Assembly (NCBI GenBank): GCA_937888365.1
Contig: CALBFA010000042.1
Location: forward strand, 20,343-84,342
From: an uncultured Fidelibacterota bacterium
Lineage (GTDB): Bacteria; Fidelibacterota; UBA8477; JABMPR01
DNA: 64,000 nucleotides
Direction of reading: 5' to 3'
Made by a program: the position numbers and the translations under genes. Every line of letters begins with the position of its first letter. The stretch's first letter is position 1. The notes under the pieces were generated by a model that was not told the DNA's origin, made no database searches, and worked only from the letters and a program-made list of their open reading frames with translations. Positions 51,411-59,724 of this stretch are shown here, piece after piece.

Positions 51411-51821
51411 ATGCGTTTAAATAAAAAAGTAAAGCCCGAAGGCGGTATCCCAACTTCATCATTACCTGATATTATTTTTATGCTTTTAATTTTCTTTATC
51501 GTTGTTTCGGTATTAAGAGAATTCACAGGTCTCAAAGTTCTATTGCCTGAAGCCAAAAAAATAGCGAAACTCGAAGGTAAACGACACGTCTCAAATATTT
51601 GGGCTACTAAAGAAGGCATCATTTCAGTGGATGACCAAATTGTCAAGGTTTCCGAAATTCGGAATATAATGTATGACAAACGCGTGGCTGATCCACAACT
51701 CGTGGTTTCCTTGAAAGCCGATCGTCAAGTTGAGATGGAACTTATTTCAGACATCCATCAAGAGTTGCGAGAAGCGGATGCATTAAAGATTAACTATTCT
51801 TCAAAAGCAGGAGGGATTTAA
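51411..51821 (+). CDS. exbD: ExbD/TolR family protein, copy 2
   Basis: A 136-residue protein with the same layout as copy 1: helix LPDIIFMLLIFFIVVSVL with the conserved Asp, then a periplasmic domain. It lies two bases after copy 1. Two ExbD copies may form a heteromeric ring with ExbB. Confidence 0.92.
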   Translation: MRLNKKVKPEGGIPTSSLPDIIFMLLIFFIVVSVLREFTGLKVLLPEAKKIAKLEGKRHVSNIWATKEGIISVDDQIVKVSEIRNIMYDKRVADPQLVVSLKADRQVEMELISDIHQELREADALKINYSSKAGGI

Positions 51822-51823
51822 GT

Positions 51824-52474
51824 ATGATTGAAAAACAAAATCCTGATGTATCCTTAGCATTGAAATTTAGAAAATACATTGAAATCGCGACTATCTTTAC
51901 ATTGGCGACTTTCACGGTTGTTCTTTATGCTTTTCCTAAATTTGAAATACAAGAAATTCAACAAGAAGCGTACTTACCCCCTATCGAAAATATTGATATT
52001 CCACCTGAGATTCAACAATTTGAGAAACCGCCTCCACCTGCACGTCCATCTATTCCTATTGAATCGGAGGATGAAGATATTGATGATGATATGACCATCG
52101 ATGAAACGGATCTTGACGATTTCGAAGATTGGGACGAACCACCTCCTCCGCCAGAAAGCAATGTTATTTTTGTTGCCTATGATGAAGCACCGGAGCCATT
52201 GGGTGGCTACGAAGCTATCCAACGTAATGTTGTTTATCCAGATATCGCACGAGAAGCTGGTATCGAAGGGACTGTTATTGTTCAAGCCCTTATTTGGAAA
52301 GATGGTAGTGTTCGTGAAGTCAAAATATTAAAGGGTATCCCCAAAACTGGCTTGAACGAAGCCGCTATGGAAGCTATTCAAAAAACGACATTCAAGCCAG
52401 CCTATCAAAGAGATAAAGCCGTTCCCGTTCGCATTTCGATTCCTGTTAAATTCCGCTTATCTGATAGTCGATAG
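51824..52474 (+). CDS. tonB: TonB family energy-transducing protein
   Basis: A 216-residue TonB: cytoplasmic start, helix at about 20-36, a proline-rich and acidic periplasmic linker (EKPPPPARPSIPIESEDED... with about 15 acidic residues), and the C-terminal TonB domain (YPDIAREAGIEGTVIVQALIWKDGSV and KTTFKPAYQRDKAVPVRISIPVKF). It transmits proton-motive energy from ExbB/ExbD to outer-membrane transporters; none of these is in the window. A hairpin terminator follows. Confidence 0.93.
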   Translation: MIEKQNPDVSLALKFRKYIEIATIFTLATFTVVLYAFPKFEIQEIQQEAYLPPIENIDIPPEIQQFEKPPPPARPSIPIESEDEDIDDDMTIDETDLDDFEDWDEPPPPPESNVIFVAYDEAPEPLGGYEAIQRNVVYPDIAREAGIEGTVIVQALIWKDGSVREVKILKGIPKTGLNEAAMEAIQKTTFKPAYQRDKAVPVRISIPVKFRLSDSR

Positions 52475-52493
52475 AACAGTTAAATTACATTTG

Positions 52494-52523
52494 AAAAAGC
52501 TCAGTTTTACTGGGCTTTTTTTT
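52494..52523 (+). terminator. Rho-independent terminator after tonB
   Basis: AAAAAGCTCAG and CTGGGCTTTTT form an 11-base-pair stem (one G-T pair) around a TTTTA loop, followed by three more T. It ends 20 bases before the stop of the convergent minus-strand gene. Confidence 0.8.
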
Positions 52524-52542
52524 AGTATTGGTTAAAAAAATG

Positions 52543-53736
52543 TTAAAATGCTGGTTTGTCGAAGCTCGCTTTTTCATGATGCAAAGGAATGCCGTTTTCA
52601 TAAATCTGCTTTTCAGGTTTGTCCATAAGCCCTGGGAATTGTTTATAGAGATTGCGAGCAAATAAATAGTCCAAATCTTCGTTTGAATCAGGACTCCATC
52701 CCATTACGCGATTCCATATTTCTTCGGATTCCATACAAAAGTAAATAAAAAGATCATCACTTCCGTATTTTTTTAATTCGCTATAAATGTGATGATACAT
52801 CTCTAAACGCAAGGGCTTGGGATAACGCATTTTTCCATCCATGCCATGAATAAGTTCAGCGAACATAATTTTTGATTTGGGAAATTTCTCCAATACTTTT
52901 TCCTTCATATCCGGTGGAAAACGAAGGGAGCCCATGGAAATCCAGGCGATATTTTTGGGATGGATGACGTCAAATATCTGTTGAATAAGTTCCGTATAAT
53001 TTATTTCCCAATGTTCATGATAGAGAATGGGGTCAAAATGCAGCCCAATTTTATAGCCATCAGCCTGAACTTTTGAGGCTGCTTCTAAGCGCTCCTTCAA
53101 CGTGGCGGCTTTATGTTCTTCTTTTGTGATGATGGATTGAGGATTGACAGACCATGAAATAACAGTATGCCCCTTATGGTCAAGACCAATGACATTATCT
53201 ATTTTATTAGACTTCGTTTTGAGCTCTAAAAGGACATTAGGCAAATGGGCAAATGCCTCAATGATTTCTTTCGAAAATTCGCTGGATGAATCAAAGGCCA
53301 AACTATCCGAAAGTTCACCTGTGCCGATGCGAAAAAAGCGTCTAGGCTGAGTTGCAATTTTCTCAGAGACCTCTTTGAAAATTTTTTTGGAATCAGCGTA
53401 AACCGTCGTTACAGGATTATTAAGATAAAATTGTAAAATGCAATAAGTGCAATCGATGGGACAATTCGTTGTTTGATTAATGACATGATAATTACAACAT
53501 CGATAAATTCGATCTGTGCCAGGGCATTGTTTGACCGTATGTCCCTCTTTTTCCGTAAGCAACAGTTCGCGCTTCCCCTCATGGATTGTATGATTGAAAA
53601 GCTCGTCTTTTACGGCTTGATTCACTTCGATAATGCTAATGTCTGCATCTGGATTATGGGATTGATAATTTTTTGCGAGTGCCTTATTTTGCATTTTCTC
53701 ATCAATGTAAATTTTGGAAATTATGGGTTCTTTCAT
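52543..53736 (-). CDS. splB: Radical SAM protein of the spore photoproduct lyase family
   Basis: A 397-residue SplB-type protein. The radical SAM cluster cysteines are Cys92, Cys96 and Cys99 in NCPIDCTYCILQFYLNNP (CX3CX2C, as in SplB). Additional cysteines precede it (CPG, RCC). The C-terminal part has ELIHGMDGKMRYPKP. In spore formers the enzyme repairs spore photoproduct thymine dimers; the relative here is from a non-spore-forming lineage, so its target may be another DNA lesion or not DNA at all. It is coupled to the next gene upstream with a four-base gap. Confidence 0.82.
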   Translation of the reverse strand: MKEPIISKIYIDEKMQNKALAKNYQSHNPDADISIIEVNQAVKDELFNHTIHEGKRELLLTEKEGHTVKQCPGTDRIYRCCNYHVINQTTNCPIDCTYCILQFYLNNPVTTVYADSKKIFKEVSEKIATQPRRFFRIGTGELSDSLAFDSSSEFSKEIIEAFAHLPNVLLELKTKSNKIDNVIGLDHKGHTVISWSVNPQSIITKEEHKAATLKERLEAASKVQADGYKIGLHFDPILYHEHWEINYTELIQQIFDVIHPKNIAWISMGSLRFPPDMKEKVLEKFPKSKIMFAELIHGMDGKMRYPKPLRLEMYHHIYSELKKYGSDDLFIYFCMESEEIWNRVMGWSPDSNEDLDYLFARNLYKQFPGLMDKPEKQIYENGIPLHHEKASFDKPAF

Positions 53737-53740
53737 GAGT

Positions 53741-54667
53741 CTAAATCATTTCAAAAAGTTTGCGAAAATCATCATGTTCTAAGCAGTTGATGAATGATTT
53801 TAATGCGTCATTATCATTAATATGTGTCAAAATATTAACGCCTTGTACTTCGAAGTTTGGATCATAATCAATTTTAATCGGGTAATATTTTTGGATGTCT
53901 TTAATAGCGGTTTCTAATTTTCGGCGAGAGTCTGATAACAAGGGATAACGATTTTCATGAATACGCTGACGAATCGTCTGTAATTCGATTTTGATATGTG
54001 TCGAATCTGGAATAGCGTGTAACGGAATATATTTTTGAAGAAGTTCATGGATGGCGATATCATCGCGTTTAGAAATTTCCCAAAGATTTTGAATGATTTC
54101 TAAAAATACGTTTAAACCTGGAGTATAGGTTTCGAGAAAATATTTTGCCCAATCGCTATGATTTTCGATACGTTGCAACACTTGCGTCCGTTTAAGGCTG
54201 ATATTTTTCTCCACAATAAAAAGTTGGAGTGCTTCCGGAAGTTTGTTGAGCTCCAAAAGTTTTTCAACGAATTTCTTTTGAGGTGGATAGTTCAGCACAG
54301 GAAGGATTTCGATTGCGAGCTGTGCAGGACTATATCCTAATTGTTGCGCAATTAAAACTAAACGAGCTTCTTCAATAAGATTGAGTGGCGAATAGAATTC
54401 AGCCACCGTTTTTATGAGGTCAACGGTTTTTTCAATGTCATTGATGATAAACGCTGGCTTGCTTAACACGCCTGTTTCTTGTCCAATTTCAAAGAGATGT
54501 ATATTCCCAACAATTTTCATGCAAGACGCTGTTTGTAAACAAAGCAATGGCTTGTCGATTAGACATGGTTCAGAAGACATTGGCGATGATTGGGGGAATG
54601 GTAATATTTTGAAATTTGAATGTATTGTGGGGCCGTATAGACTGACGGATTGAAAGCTAATATTCAT
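53741..54667 (-). CDS. Protein with ParB-like helical region, coupled to SplB-type gene
   Basis: A 308-residue soluble protein with no named family in my knowledge. Residues about 95-170 have a helical region that looks like the ParB/Spo0J DNA-binding part (ARLVLIAQQLGYSPAQLAIE, then NKLPEALQLFIVEKNISLKRTQVLQRI). The C-terminal 80 residues (IQKYYPIKIDYDPNFEVQGVNI) form a compact alpha/beta domain. It ends four bases before the SplB-type start, so the two form one transcript and perhaps one DNA-related function. The ParB resemblance is weak and needs a profile search. Confidence 0.55.
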   Translation of the reverse strand: MNISFQSVSLYGPTIHSNFKILPFPQSSPMSSEPCLIDKPLLCLQTASCMKIVGNIHLFEIGQETGVLSKPAFIINDIEKTVDLIKTVAEFYSPLNLIEEARLVLIAQQLGYSPAQLAIEILPVLNYPPQKKFVEKLLELNKLPEALQLFIVEKNISLKRTQVLQRIENHSDWAKYFLETYTPGLNVFLEIIQNLWEISKRDDIAIHELLQKYIPLHAIPDSTHIKIELQTIRQRIHENRYPLLSDSRRKLETAIKDIQKYYPIKIDYDPNFEVQGVNILTHINDNDALKSFINCLEHDDFRKLFEMI

Positions 54668-54803
54668 TTATAATTTCCTACCTTCTAATTGATGCATCAT
54701 ATAATGCATTTAAGAAAAAATGCGATGGGCGCAATAAAAACAAGAAATGCATCTCTTTTAGTGATAAAGGAATGAGGGTGTTTTGCACAATGCATAAAAT
54801 CGA

Positions 54804-54832
54804 TTGAATAATTTGATGTTTCACTTTATACT
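54804..54832 (+). promoter_or_regulatory. Candidate promoter of secreted-protein gene at 54877
   Basis: TTGAAT (54804-54809) and TATACT (54827-54832) with 17-base spacing, and a leader of about 38 bases. Confidence 0.45.
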
Positions 54833-54876
54833 CTGACACCGAAAAGAAAATGATACTAAAATGAAAGGGAGCCCCT

Positions 54877-55368
54877 ATGAAATTTAGATCTTTTTTTAAA
54901 CCAAGTTCGATTATTAAGTCAGGTTTAATCGCCATTGTGGTGATGGGATTACTCAATACCGAAAGCTTTGGTCAAAACGAGACTTTAGTGAAAGATAATC
55001 CATTTTTAATGGGGCAATGGTCTGGTTCAGGGGCATTCCTAGATACAAATATTCGTGATAAAGTCGGCGATGTTTCAATCATTGTAGATATTTTTCAAGA
55101 CGGCCAAGTTTCGGTTAAATTTGATGATTATGATATGAAAGACATTAGGCTTGTTGAGACAAAATACGGTTTTGAAATTCGCGGCGGAATAGAACCATTC
55201 TCGAAAAGCGGCGTAGAGTTTAAAAAAGATAAGCTCATTATACTCCTCGTTTTTCCGAAAACAGACAGAGAAACCGTTACACGTTCCGATGCAAATTTTC
55301 ATCTGAAAAGTAATTATTTCTTTGATTTTACGATGCGTGTAGGTGGCGTTATTTTAAATAAGTTATAA
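54877..55368 (+). CDS. Secreted protein of unknown function
   Basis: A 163-residue protein with a signal peptide (about 14-32, ending SFG-QN). The mature part (GQWSGSGAFLDTNIRDKVGDVSI, VKFDDYDMKDIRLVE) is beta-rich, similar in feel to lipocalin or immunoglobulin-like fold domains. No cysteine in the mature chain, no known motif. It is flanked by minus-strand genes on both sides and has its own promoter-like site, so it is monocistronic. GGGAG precedes the ATG. Confidence 0.65.
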   Translation: MKFRSFFKPSSIIKSGLIAIVVMGLLNTESFGQNETLVKDNPFLMGQWSGSGAFLDTNIRDKVGDVSIIVDIFQDGQVSVKFDDYDMKDIRLVETKYGFEIRGGIEPFSKSGVEFKKDKLIILLVFPKTDRETVTRSDANFHLKSNYFFDFTMRVGGVILNKL

Positions 55369-55418
55369 ATGGAATAAACATCACAGTATTGACGCCCAAC
55401 AAATGACGTTTTTAAATA

Positions 55419-55970
55419 CTAGATTCTATCTTGTAATATCGCTGGATCGGGCTGAGGAATAACGACTTTACCCACGAGAAGACCTTTTTTCTTTACTTCG
55501 GCGACGGCGGCATCAATAGCGGCTTCGACGGCGGCGACATCTCCTGTGAGTGTAAAATAGGCTTTTCCGCCAATGGCCATGGCGAGATGCACTTGAATAA
55601 GTTCGACATCTGCCGCTTTGACGGCCGCATCTGCAGCTTCGATGAGTGAGGCGACGCTAAAAGTCTCTATAATGCCTAAGGCTTGCAAGTTTGTTACTTG
55701 AACATTGCCCGTAATGGCCGGAAAAATCTGTGGATGGACATTCGGTATAATAAATTGGTCCACTTCTGTTGCATCTGCGACTTCGCTGCCAGCTTTTACG
55801 CTCGCTTTTACGGCATCCGTGTCGCCAGCAATGACAATCATGTATTTCCCTGGGCAAATCGTTCGATTAATAAGGAGTTCTACGTCGGCGGCTTTTAACA
55901 TGGTATCCGCCACCTGAAAGCCGCGTGAAATGCTCGTCGTTTCGATACAGCCTATTGCGTTAATTTTCAT
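55419..55970 (-). CDS. pduT: Tandem BMC-domain microcompartment shell protein, PduT type
   Basis: A 183-residue protein with two BMC domains in tandem (IGCIETTSISRGFQVADTML; second copy LGIIETFSVASLIEAADAAV). Cys39, in the motif TICPGKY, corresponds to the cysteine that in PduT binds an iron-sulfur cluster at the centre of the trimer pore. The length equals PduT (about 184). It would form a shell trimer that lets electrons pass through the microcompartment wall. The partner PduS-like gene lies nine bases upstream. Confidence 0.9.
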   Translation of the reverse strand: MKINAIGCIETTSISRGFQVADTMLKAADVELLINRTICPGKYMIVIAGDTDAVKASVKAGSEVADATEVDQFIIPNVHPQIFPAITGNVQVTNLQALGIIETFSVASLIEAADAAVKAADVELIQVHLAMAIGGKAYFTLTGDVAAVEAAIDAAVAEVKKKGLLVGKVVIPQPDPAILQDRI

Positions 55971-55979
55971 ATAAAATCC

Positions 55980-57317
55980 CTATTTTCTTTCAAGGGTAAT
56001 GTGTTTACGGGTAATATTTTTTACAGTACCATTTATAGATGCATGAATCGGAACACCGAGGGTATCTGCAGAAATTTTTGCGATTAGTTGCCCCACTTTT
56101 ACAGTATCGCCAACTTTAACACTCGCGTCACAGCTTTGTCCGATGTGTTGTTTTAAAAGTATATTTACGGTCTTAGGTGATGGCTTATTTGTGTCGAAAA
56201 CAACCCTGTCCGACTTGTATTTATAAAGACCCAATTGCTTCATAAGGCGATCTGTTGGTACTTTACGATATTCTCTCAAGGGATGCTCTTCTTTTGTCAA
56301 AACTTTCGCTTCGTCAGGTGACCAAGCGATATCATCTTGCCGATTCCCCTCTTTTGCTGAAACGCACATATTTCGCGGATCCAGGCCTTCTGGGCATGCG
56401 TAAAGCGAGCAAATATTGCATTCGCAACAGGCTTGCGCCCATTTGTTGAGGAGACGATTATCGGGGCCTGTAAATTCTAAAGCACGCATGACTAAATGAG
56501 GTTGCACCGGTTGACCTAATAAATATCGTGGGCACATTTCTGTACATATACTGCATTGGTCGCAGGTCGATTTCCCAATCGCCTTATACGTTCTTTCAGA
56601 TTGACGTTTTTTTAGAATAAGGTCATGTTCATCGTCTAAAACAATATATCCAGAACTTGTTTTAGTTACGGCAGCAGAAAGATCCGTCACGATATTTCCC
56701 ATCATTGCGCCGCCATCAATCACCGAAAATTCTTTAAAAACGGCACCACCGCAGACTTCCAAAGCCTCTTCAATAGACATCCCGATAGGAGCCCAAAACG
56801 TTTTTGGCTGCTTAACGCCACCTAATATGCAAATCAACGAATGTGTAACGGGAATACCCTGGCTGGCTTGATACATATTGTATAAAGATTCGACATTATT
56901 GACAACAACGCCAATATGAAGGGGAATGCCGCCTGTGGGAATGAGTCGGTCTGTTGCGGAATACACCAGTTCATATTCATCGCCAGCGGGATAGACATCA
57001 TCCATGGTGTGAAGCTCAATGTTGGCTTTTTTCAAAAGGGGCGTCAGTTTTTCAATTTCATCAACGTGCTTTGCTTTGATGCCAAAAATAGCTCGCTTTG
57101 CGCCGACCTGTTCTTTAGCCAAAAGCAGTCCTTTAATAATCTCATCAGCGTAATGATTTATCAGCGTCATGTCTTTGGTAAAAAGGGGTTCACATTCGGC
57201 ACCATTTGCAATAATAATTTCCACTTTTGCATCAAGTTTTTTATAGCTTGGGAAACCCGCCCCACCGGCGCCTACGACACCTGCTGTTTTTATATTTTGG
57301 AGAAATGAATTAGACAA
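55980..57317 (-). CDS. pduS: PduS-like flavin/iron-sulfur protein (RnfC family, cobalamin reductase)
   Basis: A 445-residue RnfC/PduS protein. N-terminal GVVGAGGAGFPS and IIANGAECEPLFTKD match the FMN/NADH-binding part. Two iron-sulfur motifs follow: CDQCSICTEMCP and CCECNICSLYACP. The C-terminal 70 residues form a biotinyl-like domain. The start codon is TTG at 57317 (no earlier in-frame ATG), with AAGGAAA just upstream. In propanediol microcompartments PduS reduces cobalamin and interacts with PduT; with only these two genes present, the enzyme core must be encoded elsewhere. Confidence 0.9.
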   Translation of the reverse strand: MSNSFLQNIKTAGVVGAGGAGFPSYKKLDAKVEIIIANGAECEPLFTKDMTLINHYADEIIKGLLLAKEQVGAKRAIFGIKAKHVDEIEKLTPLLKKANIELHTMDDVYPAGDEYELVYSATDRLIPTGGIPLHIGVVVNNVESLYNMYQASQGIPVTHSLICILGGVKQPKTFWAPIGMSIEEALEVCGGAVFKEFSVIDGGAMMGNIVTDLSAAVTKTSSGYIVLDDEHDLILKKRQSERTYKAIGKSTCDQCSICTEMCPRYLLGQPVQPHLVMRALEFTGPDNRLLNKWAQACCECNICSLYACPEGLDPRNMCVSAKEGNRQDDIAWSPDEAKVLTKEEHPLREYRKVPTDRLMKQLGLYKYKSDRVVFDTNKPSPKTVNILLKQHIGQSCDASVKVGDTVKVGQLIAKISADTLGVPIHASINGTVKNITRKHITLERK

Positions 57318-57413
57318 ATGAGTTTCCTTTATTAGAGATGAATCAATCTCGATGTGATGTCGTTATCGAATCGAATAAAGTGTTAGGATTTATTTTGGGA
57401 ATAGCGTTATCAA

Positions 57414-57698
57414 TCAAATCTGATCCCTTTTTCTGCGACTCAGGGAAAAGCCACCGAAACCACTAATAATAGCCATATAAAATCCTAAATCATAGAGCCA
57501 GCCAACGTTGTTTGTTTCGTAAATCCGAGACGTATCATTAAAAAAACCAAGAATCAAACTGATGGGGGCAATCCAACCATGCCATACGCCCATAAAAAAG
57601 CCAGCAGTGTTTTCAGGTCCGATAAAATTGTTGCTTGCCGGGACACAAGCCATCAATAAAACAGATGTAATGAGAGCTAAAAATAGTTTCATTTTCAT
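57414..57698 (-). CDS. Small lipoprotein-like membrane protein
   Basis: A 94-residue protein with an N-terminal signal ending LLMAC (Cys18), a second helix around residues 37-54 and a third around 66-84, and an SLSRRKR tail. The middle (NTAGFFMGVWHGWIAPISLILGFF) is typical of small integral proteins of unknown role. Its ATG overlaps the asparaginase stop. Confidence 0.62.
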   Translation of the reverse strand: MKMKLFLALITSVLLMACVPASNNFIGPENTAGFFMGVWHGWIAPISLILGFFNDTSRIYETNNVGWLYDLGFYMAIISGFGGFSLSRRKRDQI

Positions 57699-58186
57699 GG
57701 ATTAATCTCCTCAAAAAAGCCTTTGTCTTTATTTTTTCGTACGTTTTCGGCATTATAGACCCGGCCATTCATCGCAATGTAAACGCCATAAGGGAGCATT
57801 TGCACATAGGCTAAACTAGCGCCGAGATTGAAAAGACCGTCGGAACTACCAAAAACGTATGGAATCATGGCGCCTGTCAGAATAATCGTTTTGTCTTTGA
57901 TATGTTGGTTTAAATAACGTGCCGTTTGATCCATTGAATCTGTGCCATGAGTTATCAGAATTTTGTCACCTTTGGCAGCTTTGCAACTATTCAAAATTAT
58001 TTCTCGGTCATTATCAGTAATATCAAGGCTATCCTGCATCATGAGTGTGCGGACTTGGATATTTAATGACGACCGACCGCGTTTGAGCATATCTTGTAAA
58101 TGTGAATCTTTAAAGAAAAGTTCGCCGGTGAGCTCATTATATTCTTTATCAAATGTACCGCCTGTAATTAAAATCTGTATACTCAT
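57695..58186 (-). CDS. Single-domain asparaginase-like protein
   Basis: A 163-residue protein that matches only the N-terminal domain of L-asparaginase: TGGTFDKEYNELTG carries the catalytic Thr region, and ITHGTDSMDQTARYL the second Thr-Asp motif, then ILTGAMIPY. Full asparaginases (about 330 residues) have a C-terminal domain that is missing here; short stand-alone versions occur in bacteria. Amide hydrolysis is plausible but activity without the second domain is not certain. GAGG lies just before the ATG. Confidence 0.8.
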   Translation of the reverse strand: MSIQILITGGTFDKEYNELTGELFFKDSHLQDMLKRGRSSLNIQVRTLMMQDSLDITDNDREIILNSCKAAKGDKILITHGTDSMDQTARYLNQHIKDKTIILTGAMIPYVFGSSDGLFNLGASLAYVQMLPYGVYIAMNGRVYNAENVRKNKDKGFFEEINP

Positions 58187-58279
58187 TGATGCCTCGTCAT
58201 TTCTTGATGAATATAAAAATCTCGTCCGTAAATACTAAAAGATAAAACTGATTTCGATGGAAAAGGGGCACTGATTTAT

Positions 58280-58405
58280 ATGATACAAACTGTAAAATGG
58301 TGCGAGTGTTTCATCATCAAGAATAATGATGTCGATTATTATTTGTGCCTTTATACAGATTTGGATTTAGATTGCAGCATCATGAAAAAGATGAAGGATG
58401 TCTGA
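58280..58405 (+). CDS. Possible 41-residue cysteine-rich small protein
   Basis: ATG 58280 to TGA 58405, ending one base before the ATG of the next gene. It has four cysteines in 41 residues (WCEC, LC, DC). AAGGGG lies 12 bases upstream, rather far. It may be translationally coupled to the DUF3667-type gene or a chance frame. Confidence 0.28.
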   Translation: MIQTVKWCECFIIKNNDVDYYLCLYTDLDLDCSIMKKMKDV

Positions 58406-58406
58406 G

Positions 58407-59159
58407 ATGAACTGCAAATCCTGCGACCAAAAAATAAAATCAAGTGATGGCTTTTGCTCAAGTTGCGGCAGTCGCATTATGAATAAAAGGCTCACAATCG
58501 GCGGCATTAAAGAAGAATTAGTTGAGTCTTTTTTTGACTGGGACAACGTATTTATGAAAACATTTTTGCATTTATTTACACAGCCCAAAGCGGTTTTAGA
58601 TGCTTATATCAGCGGCGCACGTAAAAAGTATTTCAAACCTTTTTCTTTTCTGATCGGTTATGCATCGCTGGCCTTGTTTTTTTTCAAGTTTTTCCCTATG
58701 CCAAATCCAATTAAAATTAATATTTCGGATGACGGTGGTGGAAAAATTGCTGCTTTAAATTTTCTAAATAATTTGGATGCACAATTCTACGAATATTACA
58801 ATTTTTACATTATTCTTTCAATTCCGATTATTGCGCTTTTTGCCTATTTAACATTCAAAAAATTAGGGAATAATTACGCCGAACATTTGGTTTTTCAATC
58901 TTATATCCAATCGCTTATAGGATATGTTTCGCTGTTATTGCAACTCATATTTCTGCATTTACTGGAGTTAAATTCTAATATTTATTCATTGATTTCATTT
59001 CTGTTTATTGTCGTTTATTGGAATTACGTCTTTATCAAATATTATGATATTAGCCTCAAAAAAGCGCTATGGGCAAATCTCAAGTTTATAGGCATCATCA
59101 TCATAACCGCTTTAGTTTCGCTTTTATTAGTGTTGCTCATCATCATCATATTTGCGTGA
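58407..59159 (+). CDS. DUF3667-type membrane protein with zinc ribbon
   Basis: I start at ATG 58407, nine bases after an AAGG; the ATG at 58398 abuts that site. The 250-residue protein begins with a zinc ribbon (CKSCDQK...FCSSCGS, four cysteines), then VFMKTFLHLFTQPKAVLDAYISGARKKY, the DUF3667 hallmark, and about four membrane helices to the C-terminus. Function unknown. Confidence 0.82.
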   Translation: MNCKSCDQKIKSSDGFCSSCGSRIMNKRLTIGGIKEELVESFFDWDNVFMKTFLHLFTQPKAVLDAYISGARKKYFKPFSFLIGYASLALFFFKFFPMPNPIKINISDDGGGKIAALNFLNNLDAQFYEYYNFYIILSIPIIALFAYLTFKKLGNNYAEHLVFQSYIQSLIGYVSLLLQLIFLHLLELNSNIYSLISFLFIVVYWNYVFIKYYDISLKKALWANLKFIGIIIITALVSLLLVLLIIIIFA

Positions 59160-59217
59160 TACACATAAAATTTTATTTTTTTATTGGAGAGCCATACGAA
59201 CGGTCTAGATTCTCCCT

Positions 59218-59724
59218 ATGAAAAATTTAATTACAACTATTATACTTATTTTAATCACCTTACCTTTGTTCGGTGATGAACTCTCTAATTTAGAGAAAAA
59301 ACTTACAGATGATCAACGTAAACAAGCTGTTTATTTTGAAAAAAATATTATGGCAGTTTGTTGTTTTGGGGGTCCCGTTCATAGTCATGGCCAAAACCAA
59401 TATACGGAAGCGGCTAAAATTGATATTCGTAAAATGATTCTGGCAGGCAGAACCGAATCTCAGATTTTGGATTATTTTCGCAATCAAATCGACCCTCGTA
59501 CTGGCCAACCTTATGGCAATCGTATTCTTGCTGCTCCAAAATCAGATGAAATGGTGGGTCAAGTTTCGTATTGGATGGTCGTTGCCTTTAGCATTGTTGG
59601 CTTAGCGCTTCTTTGGATTATGATTAAACGATTGAGAAAACCAAATTCCAATAGCACTCCAAAAGCTACAAATATACCTATTGATTCTAGAGTTGAAGAC
59701 GAGCTCAAAGCTCTCGAAGATTAA
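59218..59724 (+). CDS. CcmH-like cytochrome c maturation protein with altered cysteine motif
   Basis: A 168-residue protein with a signal or anchor helix (about 3-18), a periplasmic helical domain and a C-terminal helix (about 117-139). The layout and the segment KMILAGRTESQILDYF, then RILAAP, match CcmH/CycL, which helps attach heme to CXXCH motifs. The usual CxxC is replaced by adjacent Cys48-Cys49 followed by GGPVHSHGQ. In an organism with so many heme motifs this protein is relevant to cytochrome assembly. It overlaps the convergent EVE gene by four bases. Confidence 0.72.
   Translation: MKNLITTIILILITLPLFGDELSNLEKKLTDDQRKQAVYFEKNIMAVCCFGGPVHSHGQNQYTEAAKIDIRKMILAGRTESQILDYFRNQIDPRTGQPYGNRILAAPKSDEMVGQVSYWMVVAFSIVGLALLWIMIKRLRKPNSNSTPKATNIPIDSRVEDELKALED

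Noticed and set aside
54678..54956. Minus-strand 92-residue frame before the secreted-protein gene
   Set aside because: It overlaps the signal peptide of the gene at 54877 and its promoter-like site.
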